Positions 34,808-43,754 of a stretch of DNA of 64,000 nucleotides are shown piece by piece (position 1 is the first letter of the stretch; every line of letters starts with the position of its first letter). The stretch covers positions 1 through 64,000 of the forward strand of contig NZ_JBMSDZ010000008.1 in assembly GCF_049445995.1 (NCBI RefSeq), written 5' to 3'. A program made the position numbers and the translations under genes. The notes below the pieces were generated by a model, which saw only the letters and a list, made by a program, of their open reading frames with translations, made no database searches and was not told the origin of the DNA. Origin of the DNA: Dyella_A sp049445995 (lineage in GTDB: Bacteria; Pseudomonadota; Gammaproteobacteria; Xanthomonadales; Rhodanobacteraceae).

Positions 34808-37800
34808 ATGAACCTTTCCGCCCTCTTCGTGCGTCGTCCGATCGGCGTTTCGCTGCTGGCCATCGGCCTGTTCGCGGTCGGCACGCTCTGCTACAGCCTG
34901 CTCGGCGTCTCGGCGCTGCCGGCGGTGCAGTTCCCGGTGATCTTCGTGCAGGCCAGCCAGCCCGGCGCCGACGCCAGCACCATGGCCGCCACCGTCGCCG
35001 CGCCGCTGGAGCGCCACCTGGGCCAGGTGCCGGGCATCGACACGCTGCGCTCGAACAGCTCCGAAGGGCGCACGTTCGTCTTCATGATCTTCAACAGCGA
35101 CCGCAACCTCGACGCCGCCGCGCGCGACGTGCAGTCGGCGATCAACGCGGCCGCGCCGGACCTGCCCAGCGGCCTCACCAACGCGCCCAGCCTGGAAAAG
35201 GCCAACCCCAACGACGATGCGGTGATCGTGTTCGCGCTCACCTCGCAGACGCAGTCCGCGGCGGATCTGTACAACGTCGCCGACACCCTGCTGATGCCCC
35301 GGCTGCGCCAGCTCGACGGCGTCTCCTCGGTGGACATCGCCGGCGCCGCCACGCCGGCGATCCGCGTCGACGTGAACCTGCGCAAGCTCAACGCGATGGG
35401 CCTGTCGCCCGACCAGCTGCGCAACGCGCTCACCGCCGCCAACGTCAGCTCGCCGCTGGGCACGCTGAGCAACGGCATCACCAACATGTTCGTCACCGCC
35501 ACCGACCAGCTGAAGACCGCCGCCGACTTCGCCCGGCTGATCGTCGCGGTGAAGAACGGCACGCCGGTGCGGCTGTCCGACGTGGCGCACGTCTACGCCG
35601 GCCAGCAGGACGCCTACCAGGCGGCCACCTTCGACGGCAGACCGGCGGTGCTGCTGTACGTCTACAAGAAGGCCGACGCCAACGTCATCGCGACGGTCGA
35701 CCGCGTGCGCGCGACGATCCCCGAGCTGCGCAGCTTCCTGCCGCCGGCCACCACGCTCACCCCGTACTTCGACGGCACGCCGACCATCCGCGCCTCGCTG
35801 CACGAGGTGCAGGCGACGCTGCTGATCAGCCTGGCGATGGTGGTGCTCACCATGGCGCTGTTCCTGCGCCGGCTGGCGCCCACGCTGATCGCCGCCGCCG
35901 CGGTGCCGCTGTCGCTGGCCGGTGCGGCGACGGTGATGTACATCCTCGGCTACACGCTCAACAACCTCACCTTGCTGGCGCTGGTGATCGCGATCGGCTT
36001 CGTGGTGGACGACGCGATCGTGGTCATCGAGAACATCATCCGCCACATCGACGAGGGCATGCCGCGGATGGAAGCGGCGCTCAAGGGCGGGCGCGAGATC
36101 GGCTTCACCATCGTCTCGATCACCGCCTCGCTGATCGCGGTGTTCATTCCGTTGCTGTTCGCCGGCGGCATCGTGGGCATGTTCTTCAAGGAGTTCACCA
36201 TGACGCTGATCGCGGCGATCGCCGTATCGGCGGTGGTCTCGCTCACGCTCACCCCGGCGCTGTGCGGGCGCTTCCTGCTCGGCCACGCCGCGCCGGCGAA
36301 GCGCCCGCGACGCTTCGCCCGCCTCAACGCCGCGATCGACCGCATGCACGGCGGCATGCTGCGCCTCTACACCCGCGCGCTGGATTTCTCGCTGCGCCAC
36401 GCGCTGGCGCTGTCGCTGACGCCGCTGGCGCTGATCGCGCTCACCTTCGTGCTGGCCGGGCAGGTGAAGGGTGGCCTGTTCCCGCCGCAGGACACCGGCC
36501 TGATCCACGGCTTCGCCAACTCCGGCGCCACCGTGTCGTTCAACGACATGGTCAAGCGCCAGCAGCGGCTGGTGGACATGCTGCTGGCCGACCCGGACGT
36601 GGCCCGCGTGGGCTCGCGGCTGGGCACCAGCCGGCTGGGCGCCAGCGGCTCGTTCGACATCGAGCTGAAGACCCGTGCCGAAGGGCGCAAGGACGATACC
36701 TTTACCGTGCTCGACCGGCTCAGCGCCAAGGCGGCGAAATACCCGGACCTCAACCTGCGCCTGCGCCCGATCCAGGACCTGCCCAGCGGCGGTGGCGGCG
36801 GCAACCAGGGCGCGCAGTACCAGGTATCGCTGCAGGGCGATGACCTGGACGAGCTGCAACTGTGGCTGCCGCGGTTGGTGAAGGCGTTGGCGAAGAACCC
36901 GATGTTCCGCGACGTCGGCTCCGACGTGGAAGAGGGTGGCCTGCGCCAGAACATCGTGATCGACCGCGACAAGGCCGCGCGGCTGGGTGTCTCGGTCGGC
37001 ACCATCGATGGCGCCTTGTACGACGCGTTCGGCCAGCGCCAGGTGTCCACCATCTATTCGGACATCAACCAGTACAAGGTGGTGGTGAACGCGCTGCCGA
37101 ACCAGACCGCCACGCCCGAGGCGCTAAACCGCATCTACGTGCGCTCCAACGCCGGCAAGATGGTGCCGATCACCGCGGTGGCGCATCAGGAGGCGGGCCT
37201 GGCGCCCTCGCAGATCCACCACTCCGGTCAGCAGACCACGATGGATCTCAGCTTCAATCTCGCGCCGGGCGCGAGCATGGGCGAGGCGCTGCCGGCGATC
37301 CAGAAGACCGTGCAGGACATCCGCGTACCGGGCGACATCCGCCTCTCGCTGGGCGACGATTTCCGCCGCTTCCAGCAATCGCAGGGCGACATGCTGTGGC
37401 TGATCCTCGCCGCCATCGTCACCGTCTACATTGTGCTGGGCATGCTCTACGAGAGCCTGATCCACCCCATCACCATCCTCTCCACCTTGCCGGCGGCGGG
37501 CGTCGGTGCGCTGGCCGCCTTGGTGGTGACCAACACCGAGCTGTCGGTGGTGGCGATGATCGCGCTGGTGCTGTTGATCGGCATCGTCAAGAAGAACGCC
37601 ATCATGATGATCGACTTCGCCCTGGTGGCGCAGCGCGAGCACGGCAAGAGCCCGCTGGAGGCCGCGCGCGAAGCGTGCATCGTGCGCTTCCGCCCGATCA
37701 TGATGACCTCGATGGTGGCGATTCTCGCCGCGCTGCCGATCGCCATCGGCCTGGGCGAGGGCTCCGAGCTGCGCCGCCCGCTGGGCATCGCGCTGATCGG

Positions 37801-37951
37801 CGGCCTGCTCATCTCGCAGACGTTGACCCTGCTCAGCACGCCCGCGCTGTACGTGATCTTCTCGTGCCTGGCCGAGCGCGCGCGGGTGCGAAGGGAGAAG
37901 CGCCGGGAGCGTCGTGCGGCCAAGCGACTGAGCAACCTCGCCGGCACTTGA
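34808..37951 (+). CDS. mdtC: RND efflux permease, MdtC-like
   Basis: A 1047-residue HAE1-type permease, the second of the tandem pair. The Asp pair is in GFVVDDAIVVIEN and the relay Lys in GIVKKNAIMMIDFA; the periplasmic porter regions are of normal length, without the insertions seen in the first permease. The start at 34808 (MNLSALFVRRPIGVSLL) matches the usual amphipathic N-terminus. It ends with a basic tail. No outer-membrane factor follows; instead a decayed nrdJ fragment begins directly after the stop. Confidence 0.92.
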   Translation: MNLSALFVRRPIGVSLLAIGLFAVGTLCYSLLGVSALPAVQFPVIFVQASQPGADASTMAATVAAPLERHLGQVPGIDTLRSNSSEGRTFVFMIFNSDRNLDAAARDVQSAINAAAPDLPSGLTNAPSLEKANPNDDAVIVFALTSQTQSAADLYNVADTLLMPRLRQLDGVSSVDIAGAATPAIRVDVNLRKLNAMGLSPDQLRNALTAANVSSPLGTLSNGITNMFVTATDQLKTAADFARLIVAVKNGTPVRLSDVAHVYAGQQDAYQAATFDGRPAVLLYVYKKADANVIATVDRVRATIPELRSFLPPATTLTPYFDGTPTIRASLHEVQATLLISLAMVVLTMALFLRRLAPTLIAAAAVPLSLAGAATVMYILGYTLNNLTLLALVIAIGFVVDDAIVVIENIIRHIDEGMPRMEAALKGGREIGFTIVSITASLIAVFIPLLFAGGIVGMFFKEFTMTLIAAIAVSAVVSLTLTPALCGRFLLGHAAPAKRPRRFARLNAAIDRMHGGMLRLYTRALDFSLRHALALSLTPLALIALTFVLAGQVKGGLFPPQDTGLIHGFANSGATVSFNDMVKRQQRLVDMLLADPDVARVGSRLGTSRLGASGSFDIELKTRAEGRKDDTFTVLDRLSAKAAKYPDLNLRLRPIQDLPSGGGGGNQGAQYQVSLQGDDLDELQLWLPRLVKALAKNPMFRDVGSDVEEGGLRQNIVIDRDKAARLGVSVGTIDGALYDAFGQRQVSTIYSDINQYKVVVNALPNQTATPEALNRIYVRSNAGKMVPITAVAHQEAGLAPSQIHHSGQQTTMDLSFNLAPGASMGEALPAIQKTVQDIRVPGDIRLSLGDDFRRFQQSQGDMLWLILAAIVTVYIVLGMLYESLIHPITILSTLPAAGVGALAALVVTNTELSVVAMIALVLLIGIVKKNAIMMIDFALVAQREHGKSPLEAAREACIVRFRPIMMTSMVAILAALPIAIGLGEGSELRRPLGIALIGGLLISQTLTLLSTPALYVIFSCLAERARVRREKRRERRAAKRLSNLAGT

Positions 37952-38317
37952 AAAGTCATCCAGACGCACCCTGGCGTCGAGCGCGCCAGGCAGCGCGTCG
38001 GCTCTGCCTTCAGGATCAAGTCGCCGCTGTTCGAGCACGCGCTGTACGTCACCATCAACGACATCGTGCTCAACGCCGGCACCCCGCACGAGCAGCGCCG
38101 CCCCTTCGAGATCTTCATCAACTCGAAAAGCATCGGCCTCATCCACGATCCGGAGATGGACGAGTCGACGCGCAAGCTGATCGCCGAGAAGCGCGCCGCC
38201 TACGAGCGGGCCACCGGAGCGCACCCCCCGATCGAGTCGAGGGCAGGCTCTGTGCGCGATACCCGGTCCCGACGATCTCTCTCTGGCAAGGTTTTCCTGG
38301 AAATGCCACGCTCCTAA
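37952..38317 (+). pseudogene. nrdJ: Fragment of class II (B12-dependent) ribonucleotide reductase, nrdJ
   Basis: Directly after the permease stop, the same frame reads KVIQTHPGVERARQRVGSAF, RIKSPLFEHALYVTINDIVL, NAGTPHEQRRPFEIFINSKS. This is the conserved C-terminal region of bacterial NrdJ. It then jumps to IGLIHDPEMDESTRKLIAEK, a segment that in intact NrdJ lies, by memory, some 60-70 residues further on. No catalytic barrel and no start are present, so this is a relic with an in-frame internal deletion. Whether an intact nrdJ exists elsewhere cannot be seen. The last codons to the stop at 38317 look non-homologous. Confidence 0.75.
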
Positions 38318-38377
38318 GGGAGGCGAGTCGCGCGAGCAAAACCGGGCTTCCTTGGAACAGGCCCCAACGGGTGAAGA

Positions 38378-38869
38378 TCACAGTGCCGCTTGCAGGTCCG
38401 CCAACGTGACCATCAACACCAGGGGGTCAAGCGGCGACGGATCGAAGCCGAGTCGTTGGTAAAACATCTTGGCGTCGGCCGAAAGCGCATGCACCAGCAG
38501 GCCGCGCACGCCGATCGCATCGGCGGCCTGGACGACACGACGACCGGCATCCTGCACCAAGGCGCGGCCAAGGCCTCTCCCTTGTCGTGATTGGTCAACC
38601 GCAAGGCGGCCGAGCACCACCACGGGAATCGGGTCGGGCATATTGCGCCGGAACCGACCCGGTGCGGCATCCACCATCACGGCACTGGATGCCAGGGCGT
38701 AGTAGGCCACCACGCGGACACCTTCGCAGGCGACGAACGTACGGGATGCGCCGCTGCCCTGGTTTTTCAGGGCACGCCGCTTCAGCCAGGTGTCCAGTGT
38801 CTCCACGCCCGACTGAAAGGGCTCCACGTCGTGCTGCGGGCCGAGCGGTCCGGGCGCGGTAAGCGTCAC
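38378..38869 (-). CDS. GNAT acetyltransferase toxin of a DUF1778 toxin-antitoxin pair (TacT-like)
   Basis: A 163-residue GNAT-fold acetyltransferase. It has the FQSGVETLDTWLKRRALKNQ opening typical of TacT/AtaT-like toxins, the acetyl-CoA loop VDQSRQGRGLGRALVQDA (the Q/RxxGxG/A motif) and the C-terminal Tyr in MFYQRLGF. Such toxins acetylate charged tRNAs and block translation. Its start overlaps the stop of the DUF1778 gene by 4 nt (ATGA), as usual for this module. Function follows from family and pairing. Confidence 0.88.
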   Translation of the reverse strand: MTLTAPGPLGPQHDVEPFQSGVETLDTWLKRRALKNQGSGASRTFVACEGVRVVAYYALASSAVMVDAAPGRFRRNMPDPIPVVVLGRLAVDQSRQGRGLGRALVQDAGRRVVQAADAIGVRGLLVHALSADAKMFYQRLGFDPSPLDPLVLMVTLADLQAAL

Positions 38870-39156
38870 GCCTTGTCCCAGGGGGCCGGGGTCTGCATGG
38901 TTTTGCGCAGGCGTTCACTCGGCTGGGGCGGCCTATCCAGGCGGGCCAGGAAGGCGGCATGGGCTTTCGCGTGGGTCGCAATGGCGACCTGGTCCAGCAA
39001 CGCTTCTTCAGCGGCCGCACGTGCAGCGTCCAGCACGAACGAGGTGCGGTTCTTTCCTCGCGCCTTGGCGGCACGGTCGATCAGGCTCCGTTCCTCGGGC
39101 TTGATCCGGAGGTTGAGCGTTTCCCGCTTGGGATGGTCGGCGGTGGTGGTTGGCAT
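38866..39156 (-). CDS. DUF1778 (ribbon-helix-helix) antitoxin
   Basis: A 96-residue antitoxin. The N-terminal RHH DNA-binding segment (RETLNLRIKPEERSLIDRAA) is followed by the DUF1778 helix KNRTSFVLDAARAAAEEALLDQ, and a C-terminal tail (RLRKTMQTPAPWDKA) would cap the GNAT toxin. It is first in the operon and overlaps the toxin by 4 nt. A palindromic operator candidate lies 38 bp upstream, matching the usual autorepression by antitoxin-toxin complexes. Confidence 0.88.
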   Translation of the reverse strand: MPTTTADHPKRETLNLRIKPEERSLIDRAAKARGKNRTSFVLDAARAAAEEALLDQVAIATHAKAHAAFLARLDRPPQPSERLRKTMQTPAPWDKA

Positions 39157-39193
39157 GGCGCAGGCTCCGATGTTTCGTCCAGTCTATCGTGAT

Positions 39194-39212
39194 GTAACGA
39201 CATTGTCATTAC
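39194..39212. promoter_or_regulatory. Probable autoregulatory operator of the toxin-antitoxin pair
   Basis: GTAACGACA-T-TGTCATTAC is an inverted repeat with a single mismatch, in a locally AT-rich patch 38 bp upstream of the antitoxin ATG. RHH antitoxins bind such short palindromes. Inferred from symmetry and position. Confidence 0.6.
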
Positions 39213-39433
39213 GTTTCAAGGCTGCCGCCGGCTATCCGCGGTGACTGCTCCAAGCCGCCGCAGCGCGGCCGCCGCCGCTGGGCTATCGGCTTGCAACGTT
39301 GAATCAGGTGTCCTCTTGCGCCGGTGACGGCAGTGCGGCTACCGCGGCGCTGCTCTCTTCCACCGAGGGATGCGCGGCCTTGGCGGTAGTGACACTCACG
39401 TACTGTTTGATGCCGATTGCAGGCTCTCTGCGT

Positions 39434-40261
39434 TCATCGCTGGCAGTGCGGGCACCAGAACGTGGAGCGCTGCCCCAGCGCGACCTGGCGGATGCTCGTG
39501 CCGCAGGTCCGGCACGGCTCGCCGGCGCGTCCGTAGACGTTGAGTTCGCGCAAGAAGTAGCCCGGCGCGCCGTCCGGGTTGAGGAAGTCGCGCAGCGTGG
39601 TGCCGCCGCGTTCGATCGCCCAGGCGAGGATGCGCTTGATCTCGCCGGCGAGCCGCGCGTAGCGGGCGCGGGAGATGCTGCCGGCGCTCTTGCGCGGGTC
39701 GATGCCGGCGGCGAACAGCGCCTCGCTGGCGTAGATGTTGCCCACGCCGACCACCACCGCGCTGTCCATGACGAACAGCTTCACCGCGGCGCTGCGGCCG
39801 CGCGAGGTGTGCCACAGCCGGTCGCCGTCGAAGTCGTCGCTGAGCGGCTCCGGGCCCAGCGTGGCGAGCAGGTTGTGCGTTTCGCCCGGCCACTGCCACA
39901 GCAGGCAGCCGAAGCGGCGCGGGTCGGTGAAGCGCAGCACGCGCGCGGGCCGGTTCGGCGCCGCGTCGATGGCGATATCCACGTGATCGTGCGGGTTGAC
40001 CGGCGTGTCCGGCGGCAGCACGCGCAGCATGCCGCTCATGCCCAGATGCAGCAGGGCGCTGCCGATCTCGGTGCACAGCAGCAGGTATTTCGCCCGTCGC
40101 TCCACCGCCTCGATGGTCTGTCCGGGCAGCAGCTCGGCCACTTCGCGCGGAATCGGCCAGCGCAGATCCGGCCGGCGCAGCGTCACCGCACCGATGCGCC
40201 GGCCGACCAGGTGCGCAGCGATGCCGCGGCGGGTGGTTTCGACTTCGGGCAGTTCAGGCAT
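39434..40261 (-). CDS. mutM: Formamidopyrimidine-DNA glycosylase
   Basis: A 275-residue base-excision repair enzyme that removes 8-oxoguanine and formamidopyrimidines and nicks the abasic site. The N-terminal catalytic Pro2 and Glu3 (MPELPEVE), Lys in ERRAKYLL, the H2TH segment (VGVGNIYASEALF) and the zinc finger (C-R-T-C ... C-P-H-C) are all present. Length is normal. It is monocistronic, with a REP hairpin upstream. Confidence 0.96.
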   Translation of the reverse strand: MPELPEVETTRRGIAAHLVGRRIGAVTLRRPDLRWPIPREVAELLPGQTIEAVERRAKYLLLCTEIGSALLHLGMSGMLRVLPPDTPVNPHDHVDIAIDAAPNRPARVLRFTDPRRFGCLLWQWPGETHNLLATLGPEPLSDDFDGDRLWHTSRGRSAAVKLFVMDSAVVVGVGNIYASEALFAAGIDPRKSAGSISRARYARLAGEIKRILAWAIERGGTTLRDFLNPDGAPGYFLRELNVYGRAGEPCRTCGTSIRQVALGQRSTFWCPHCQR

Positions 40262-40287
40262 GGGGCGAGGGGTCGATGGTGACGGGG

Positions 40288-40421
40288 GTAGGAGCGCACC
40301 CTGTGCGCGATGGCCTTTGCTCTCGATCTACATCTAAATAAAGCCAAAAGCCGTCGCGCACAGGGTGCGCTCCTACCGGCTACATCAAAGGCATTCGCGC
40401 ACGGGGTGCGCTCGCTCCTAC
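40288..40421. repeat. Three GTAG-type REP elements, two forming a 23-bp perfect hairpin
   Basis: The unit starting GTAGGAGCGCACCCTGTGCG occurs forward at 40288-40310 and as a perfect reverse complement at 40354-40376; these two form a 23-bp stem around a 43-nt A/T-richer loop. A third, reverse-oriented copy at 40395-40421 has a 4-nt insertion (GCTCGCTCC). They lie between mutM and gnd, downstream of gnd and upstream of mutM. Same family as 8368-8460. Confidence 0.85.
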
Positions 40422-40431
40422 CGGGCGGGGG

Positions 40432-41841
40432 TCAGTTCCAGTCCGCGTGGAAGCTGCCTTCGCGGTCGGTGCGCTCGAACGTGTGCGCGCCGAACAGGTC
40501 GCGCTGGGCCTGGATCAGGTTGGCCGGCAGGCGTTCGCTGCGGTAGCCGTCGAAATAGGCGATGGCCGAGGCCAGGCCCGGCACCGGCACGCCGACCTGC
40601 ACCGCGGTGGTGACCACCTCGCGCAGCGCCGCCTGGTAGTCGGTGGCGACCTGGGCGAAGGTCGGCGCCAGCAGCAGGTTGGCCAGCGCGGGGTGCTCGG
40701 CGAAGGCGCGGGTGATGTCCTCCAGGAAGCGCGCGCGGATGATGCAGCCGCCGCGCCAGATGCTGGCGATGGTGCCGTAGTCCAGGTTCCAGCCGTACTC
40801 GCTCGACGCGGCGCGCAGCTGGGCGAAGCCCTGCGCGTAGGAGATCAGCTTGGCCAGGTACAGCGCGCGGCGCACGGATTCGATGAAGGCGGCGCGGTCG
40901 CCGGCAAACGTCTTCGCATCGGGACCGTGCAGTTGCCTGCTGGCCGCCACGCGTTCGCTCTTGAGCGAGGACAGCACGCGCGCGAACACCGACTCGGTGA
41001 TCAGCGGCAGCGGCACGCCGAGGTCGAGCGCGCTCTGGCTGGTCCACTTGCCGGTGCCTTTCTGCGCGGCGCGGTCGAGGATCACGTCGACCAGCGCCTG
41101 GCCGGTCTCGGCGTCTTGCTTGCCGAAGATCTGTGCGGTGATCTGGATCAGGTAGCTGTCCAGCTCGCCGGCGTTCCAGTCGGCGTAGACCTTGGCCAGC
41201 TCGGCGTTGGACAGGCCGAGCACGCCCTTGAGCAGGGCGTAGCTCTCGGCGATCAGCTGCATGTCGCCGTACTCGATGCCGTTGTGCACCATCTTCACGT
41301 AGTGGCCGGCGCCGCCGGGGCCCATGTACGCCACGCAGGGTGCGCCGTCCGGCGCGCGGGCGGCGATTTCCTTGAGGATCGGGGCGACCAGGTCGTAGGC
41401 GTCGCGCGGGCCACCGGGCATGATCGACGGCCCCTTCAGCGCGCCTTCCTCGCCGCCGGAGACGCCGGTGCCGATGAAGTGCAGGCCGGCGGCGGCCAGT
41501 TCCTGGCTGCGGCGGACGGTATCGGTGAACAAGGTGTTGCCGCCGTCGATGAGGATGTCGCCCTCGGCCAGCAACGGCCTGAGCGTGGCGATGGTGTCGT
41601 CGGTGGGCTTGCCGGCCTTGACCATCAGCAGGATGCGCCGCGGGCGTTCCAGCGAGTCGACGAACGCCTGCGGCGAATAGGTGGGCACCAGGCCGGCGTC
41701 CGGATACTCGGCGATCACCGCGTCGGTCTTCCCGCGGCTGCGGTTGTAGACCGACACCGCGTGGCCGCGGCTGGCGATGTTCAGCGCCAGGTTGCGACCC
41801 ATCACGGCCATGCCGACGACGCCGATGGACTGCTTGCTCAT
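40432..41841 (-). CDS. gnd: 6-phosphogluconate dehydrogenase, decarboxylating
   Basis: A 469-residue enzyme of the oxidative pentose phosphate pathway, converting 6-phosphogluconate to ribulose 5-phosphate with NADP+. The Rossmann motif GVVGMAVMGRNLALN opens the protein. GGNTLFTDTVRR, the catalytic Lys region GAGHYVKMVHNGIEYGDM and the long-form helical C-terminus (GTIASIWRGGCIIRA) are all as in the 470-residue family. The start at 41841 (MSKQSIG) has GGAG upstream. No zwf or edd is adjacent. Confidence 0.95.
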   Translation of the reverse strand: MSKQSIGVVGMAVMGRNLALNIASRGHAVSVYNRSRGKTDAVIAEYPDAGLVPTYSPQAFVDSLERPRRILLMVKAGKPTDDTIATLRPLLAEGDILIDGGNTLFTDTVRRSQELAAAGLHFIGTGVSGGEEGALKGPSIMPGGPRDAYDLVAPILKEIAARAPDGAPCVAYMGPGGAGHYVKMVHNGIEYGDMQLIAESYALLKGVLGLSNAELAKVYADWNAGELDSYLIQITAQIFGKQDAETGQALVDVILDRAAQKGTGKWTSQSALDLGVPLPLITESVFARVLSSLKSERVAASRQLHGPDAKTFAGDRAAFIESVRRALYLAKLISYAQGFAQLRAASSEYGWNLDYGTIASIWRGGCIIRARFLEDITRAFAEHPALANLLLAPTFAQVATDYQAALREVVTTAVQVGVPVPGLASAIAYFDGYRSERLPANLIQAQRDLFGAHTFERTDREGSFHADWN

Positions 41842-41907
41842 GCTGCGTACTCCGGAAAGGGGATCTGATCCATATGAGGCGCGCCGCCGGGCAGGCAAGC
41901 GCGGTGA

Positions 41908-42399
41908 CTAATCTGCCCGGATGGCGTCGTGCGCCGCCGGGCGCGGGGTGTAGCGCACCGAGACCAGCGCCACGCGATCGCCGGCCTGCACGTAGCGCAG
42001 CGGGCCGGTGGTGGCGGTTTCGCCGAAGCGCAGGGTCTGCCGATCCAGCACCAGCGTGGCCACCGGCGCGGCCAGGCCGATGCGCGCGGGCTCGAAGTCG
42101 CCCAGCGGCCGCCAGCTCGCCACCGGGGCGGCGGCGATGCCGGTGAGTTCGTCCAGTCGGCCGTCGTCGGCGCGCGCGGGCGTGCCGTCGATGCGCCACC
42201 AGTGGCCGTCGCGTTTGGCGTAGTGCTCCGGCTGGCCGCCCTGCAGGGTGAGCGTGACGCGGGTGATGGCGGCCGGATCGAGGCAGGTCAGCGCGCCCGG
42301 CGCGGCGGCCGCGTCGCGTTGCCATTGCCACGCGGCCAGCGCCACCAGCGTGGCGACGCCGAGCAGCAGCAGCAGGCGCTGGCGTGTGGCGCGGCGCAT
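41908..42399 (-). CDS. DUF4340-like accessory protein of a Gld-type ABC system
   Basis: A 163-residue protein with an N-terminal membrane anchor (LLLLLGVATLVALAAW) and a periplasmic beta-rich domain: LTLQGGQPEHYAKRDGHWWR, RLDELTGIAAAPVASW, LRFGETATTGPLRYVQAG. This resembles one repeat of DUF4340, commonly fused or adjacent to GldG-like components. It begins 2 nt after the GldG-like stop (TGAGCATG), so translation is coupled. It is the last gene of the four-gene operon. Role unknown. Confidence 0.7.
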   Translation of the reverse strand: MRRATRQRLLLLLGVATLVALAAWQWQRDAAAAPGALTCLDPAAITRVTLTLQGGQPEHYAKRDGHWWRIDGTPARADDGRLDELTGIAAAPVASWRPLGDFEPARIGLAAPVATLVLDRQTLRFGETATTGPLRYVQAGDRVALVSVRYTPRPAAHDAIRAD

Positions 42400-42401
42400 G
42401 C

Positions 42402-43754
42402 TCAGCGGCGCCGGCGCCGCCACACGATCAGCCCGCCGATCGCCAGCAGCAGCAGCGGCAGCACGGCGAGAAAGCCCAGGCTGACCGCGTTCAACTGGCC
42501 CTGCGACAGCCGCAGGAAGCGGTCCGGCGCGCCGCGCGGCGGCAGGTTCACCAGCGCGTCGTCGCCCAGCAGCCAGTCGAAGATGCGCTCGCCCAGCGCG
42601 CGGTTGCCGCCGTTGCCCAGATAGGTGTTGGAGAGGAAGTCGCCGTCGCCGATCACGACCGCGCGCTGCTCGCTCTTGTCCGGGCTGGGCGAGAGGCGGC
42701 GCAGCGCGAAGCCGAATTCCAGCGGCCGGCCGGGAAGCGAGGCGTCGGCCTCGCTGCCGGTGTCGATGCGACCCTGCGGGCCGGTGCGCAGGAACGGGGT
42801 GGTCGACCAGTCGCCGCTGCCGACAGCGGGTGCGAGTGCCGCGACCTCGGGGAACAGCGTGGTGAGGGTGAAGCCGCGGGTGATCGCCTGCGCCGGGTAG
42901 TCGCCCAGCGCGATCATGTGCGGATTGTCCAGCCCCAGCGCGGCGCCGGAGGCGTCGCTGAGCACGCCCGGCAGCACGCTGATGCCGAGCGCGTCGGCCA
43001 GCGGCTTGAGGCCGAGATCGTCGGCGAGCGGCGCGCCGGCCGCGCGCGGCTCGGTCAGCCACAGCAGGTTGCCGCCGTCGCGCACGTAGTCCACCAGCGC
43101 CTGCACGCCGCCGGGCGGCAGCGGCACGGCGGGGCTGGCCAGCACCACCAGGTCGGTGTGCTGCGGCACCGCGCTCGCCTGCGCGAAGTTCAGCGGCACC
43201 GCGCGCATGCCGCGGCCTTCGAGCTGGGTCACGAAGGTGCCCATGTCGGCATTGGCCTGGCCGTCCGGGCGGCGCTCGCCATCGCCGCTGACGAAGGCGA
43301 CGATGCGTTCGCCGCCGCGGGCGAGCCGTTCGAGCGCGTTGGTCATCGGGCCTTCGGAGGAGAGGTCGTCCAGCCGCTGCTCGTGGCCGCGGTAATGGAT
43401 CAGCAGTTCGCCGTCGATGGTGATGCCCAGCTCGCGCATCGCGCCGGGATCGAGCTGCGGGTCGACGAAGCGCAGCGAGATGTCCGGCTTCACCTGCTGG
43501 TAGCGCTGCACGAAGCTGGCGATGCTCTGGCGCAGGTCGCCCTGCGGGTTGGCGTAGCTGACGATCTCGACCGGGCCGGTCAGCCGGGCCAGCACGGCGC
43601 GGCTTTCCTTCGACAGGCTGGCGCGGCCGCCATGGGTCCAGTCGGCCACGTGCGCGTAGCGGGTGGACAGATAGCCCGCCGCGCCCACGGCGAGCAAGGC
43701 CAGCAGCGCGAACAGCCAGCCGTCGAGGCGGCGCAGGGTGCGGTGCATGCGCAT
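42402..43754 (-). CDS. GldG-like ABC system auxiliary protein
   Basis: A 450-residue protein. The N-terminal transmembrane helix (13-33) precedes a large periplasmic domain of the GldG/ABC_transp_aux type (LSKESRAVLARLTGPVEIVSYANPQ, LVVLASPAVPLPPGGVQALVDYVRDGGNLLWLTEP), and a C-terminal helix ends in a basic tail (VWRRRRR). Domain order matches GldG homologues that partner a GldF-like permease. The start codon shares one base with the permease stop (TGATG). The substrate of these systems in non-gliding bacteria is unknown. Confidence 0.8.
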   Translation of the reverse strand: MRMHRTLRRLDGWLFALLALLAVGAAGYLSTRYAHVADWTHGGRASLSKESRAVLARLTGPVEIVSYANPQGDLRQSIASFVQRYQQVKPDISLRFVDPQLDPGAMRELGITIDGELLIHYRGHEQRLDDLSSEGPMTNALERLARGGERIVAFVSGDGERRPDGQANADMGTFVTQLEGRGMRAVPLNFAQASAVPQHTDLVVLASPAVPLPPGGVQALVDYVRDGGNLLWLTEPRAAGAPLADDLGLKPLADALGISVLPGVLSDASGAALGLDNPHMIALGDYPAQAITRGFTLTTLFPEVAALAPAVGSGDWSTTPFLRTGPQGRIDTGSEADASLPGRPLEFGFALRRLSPSPDKSEQRAVVIGDGDFLSNTYLGNGGNRALGERIFDWLLGDDALVNLPPRGAPDRFLRLSQGQLNAVSLGFLAVLPLLLLAIGGLIVWRRRRR

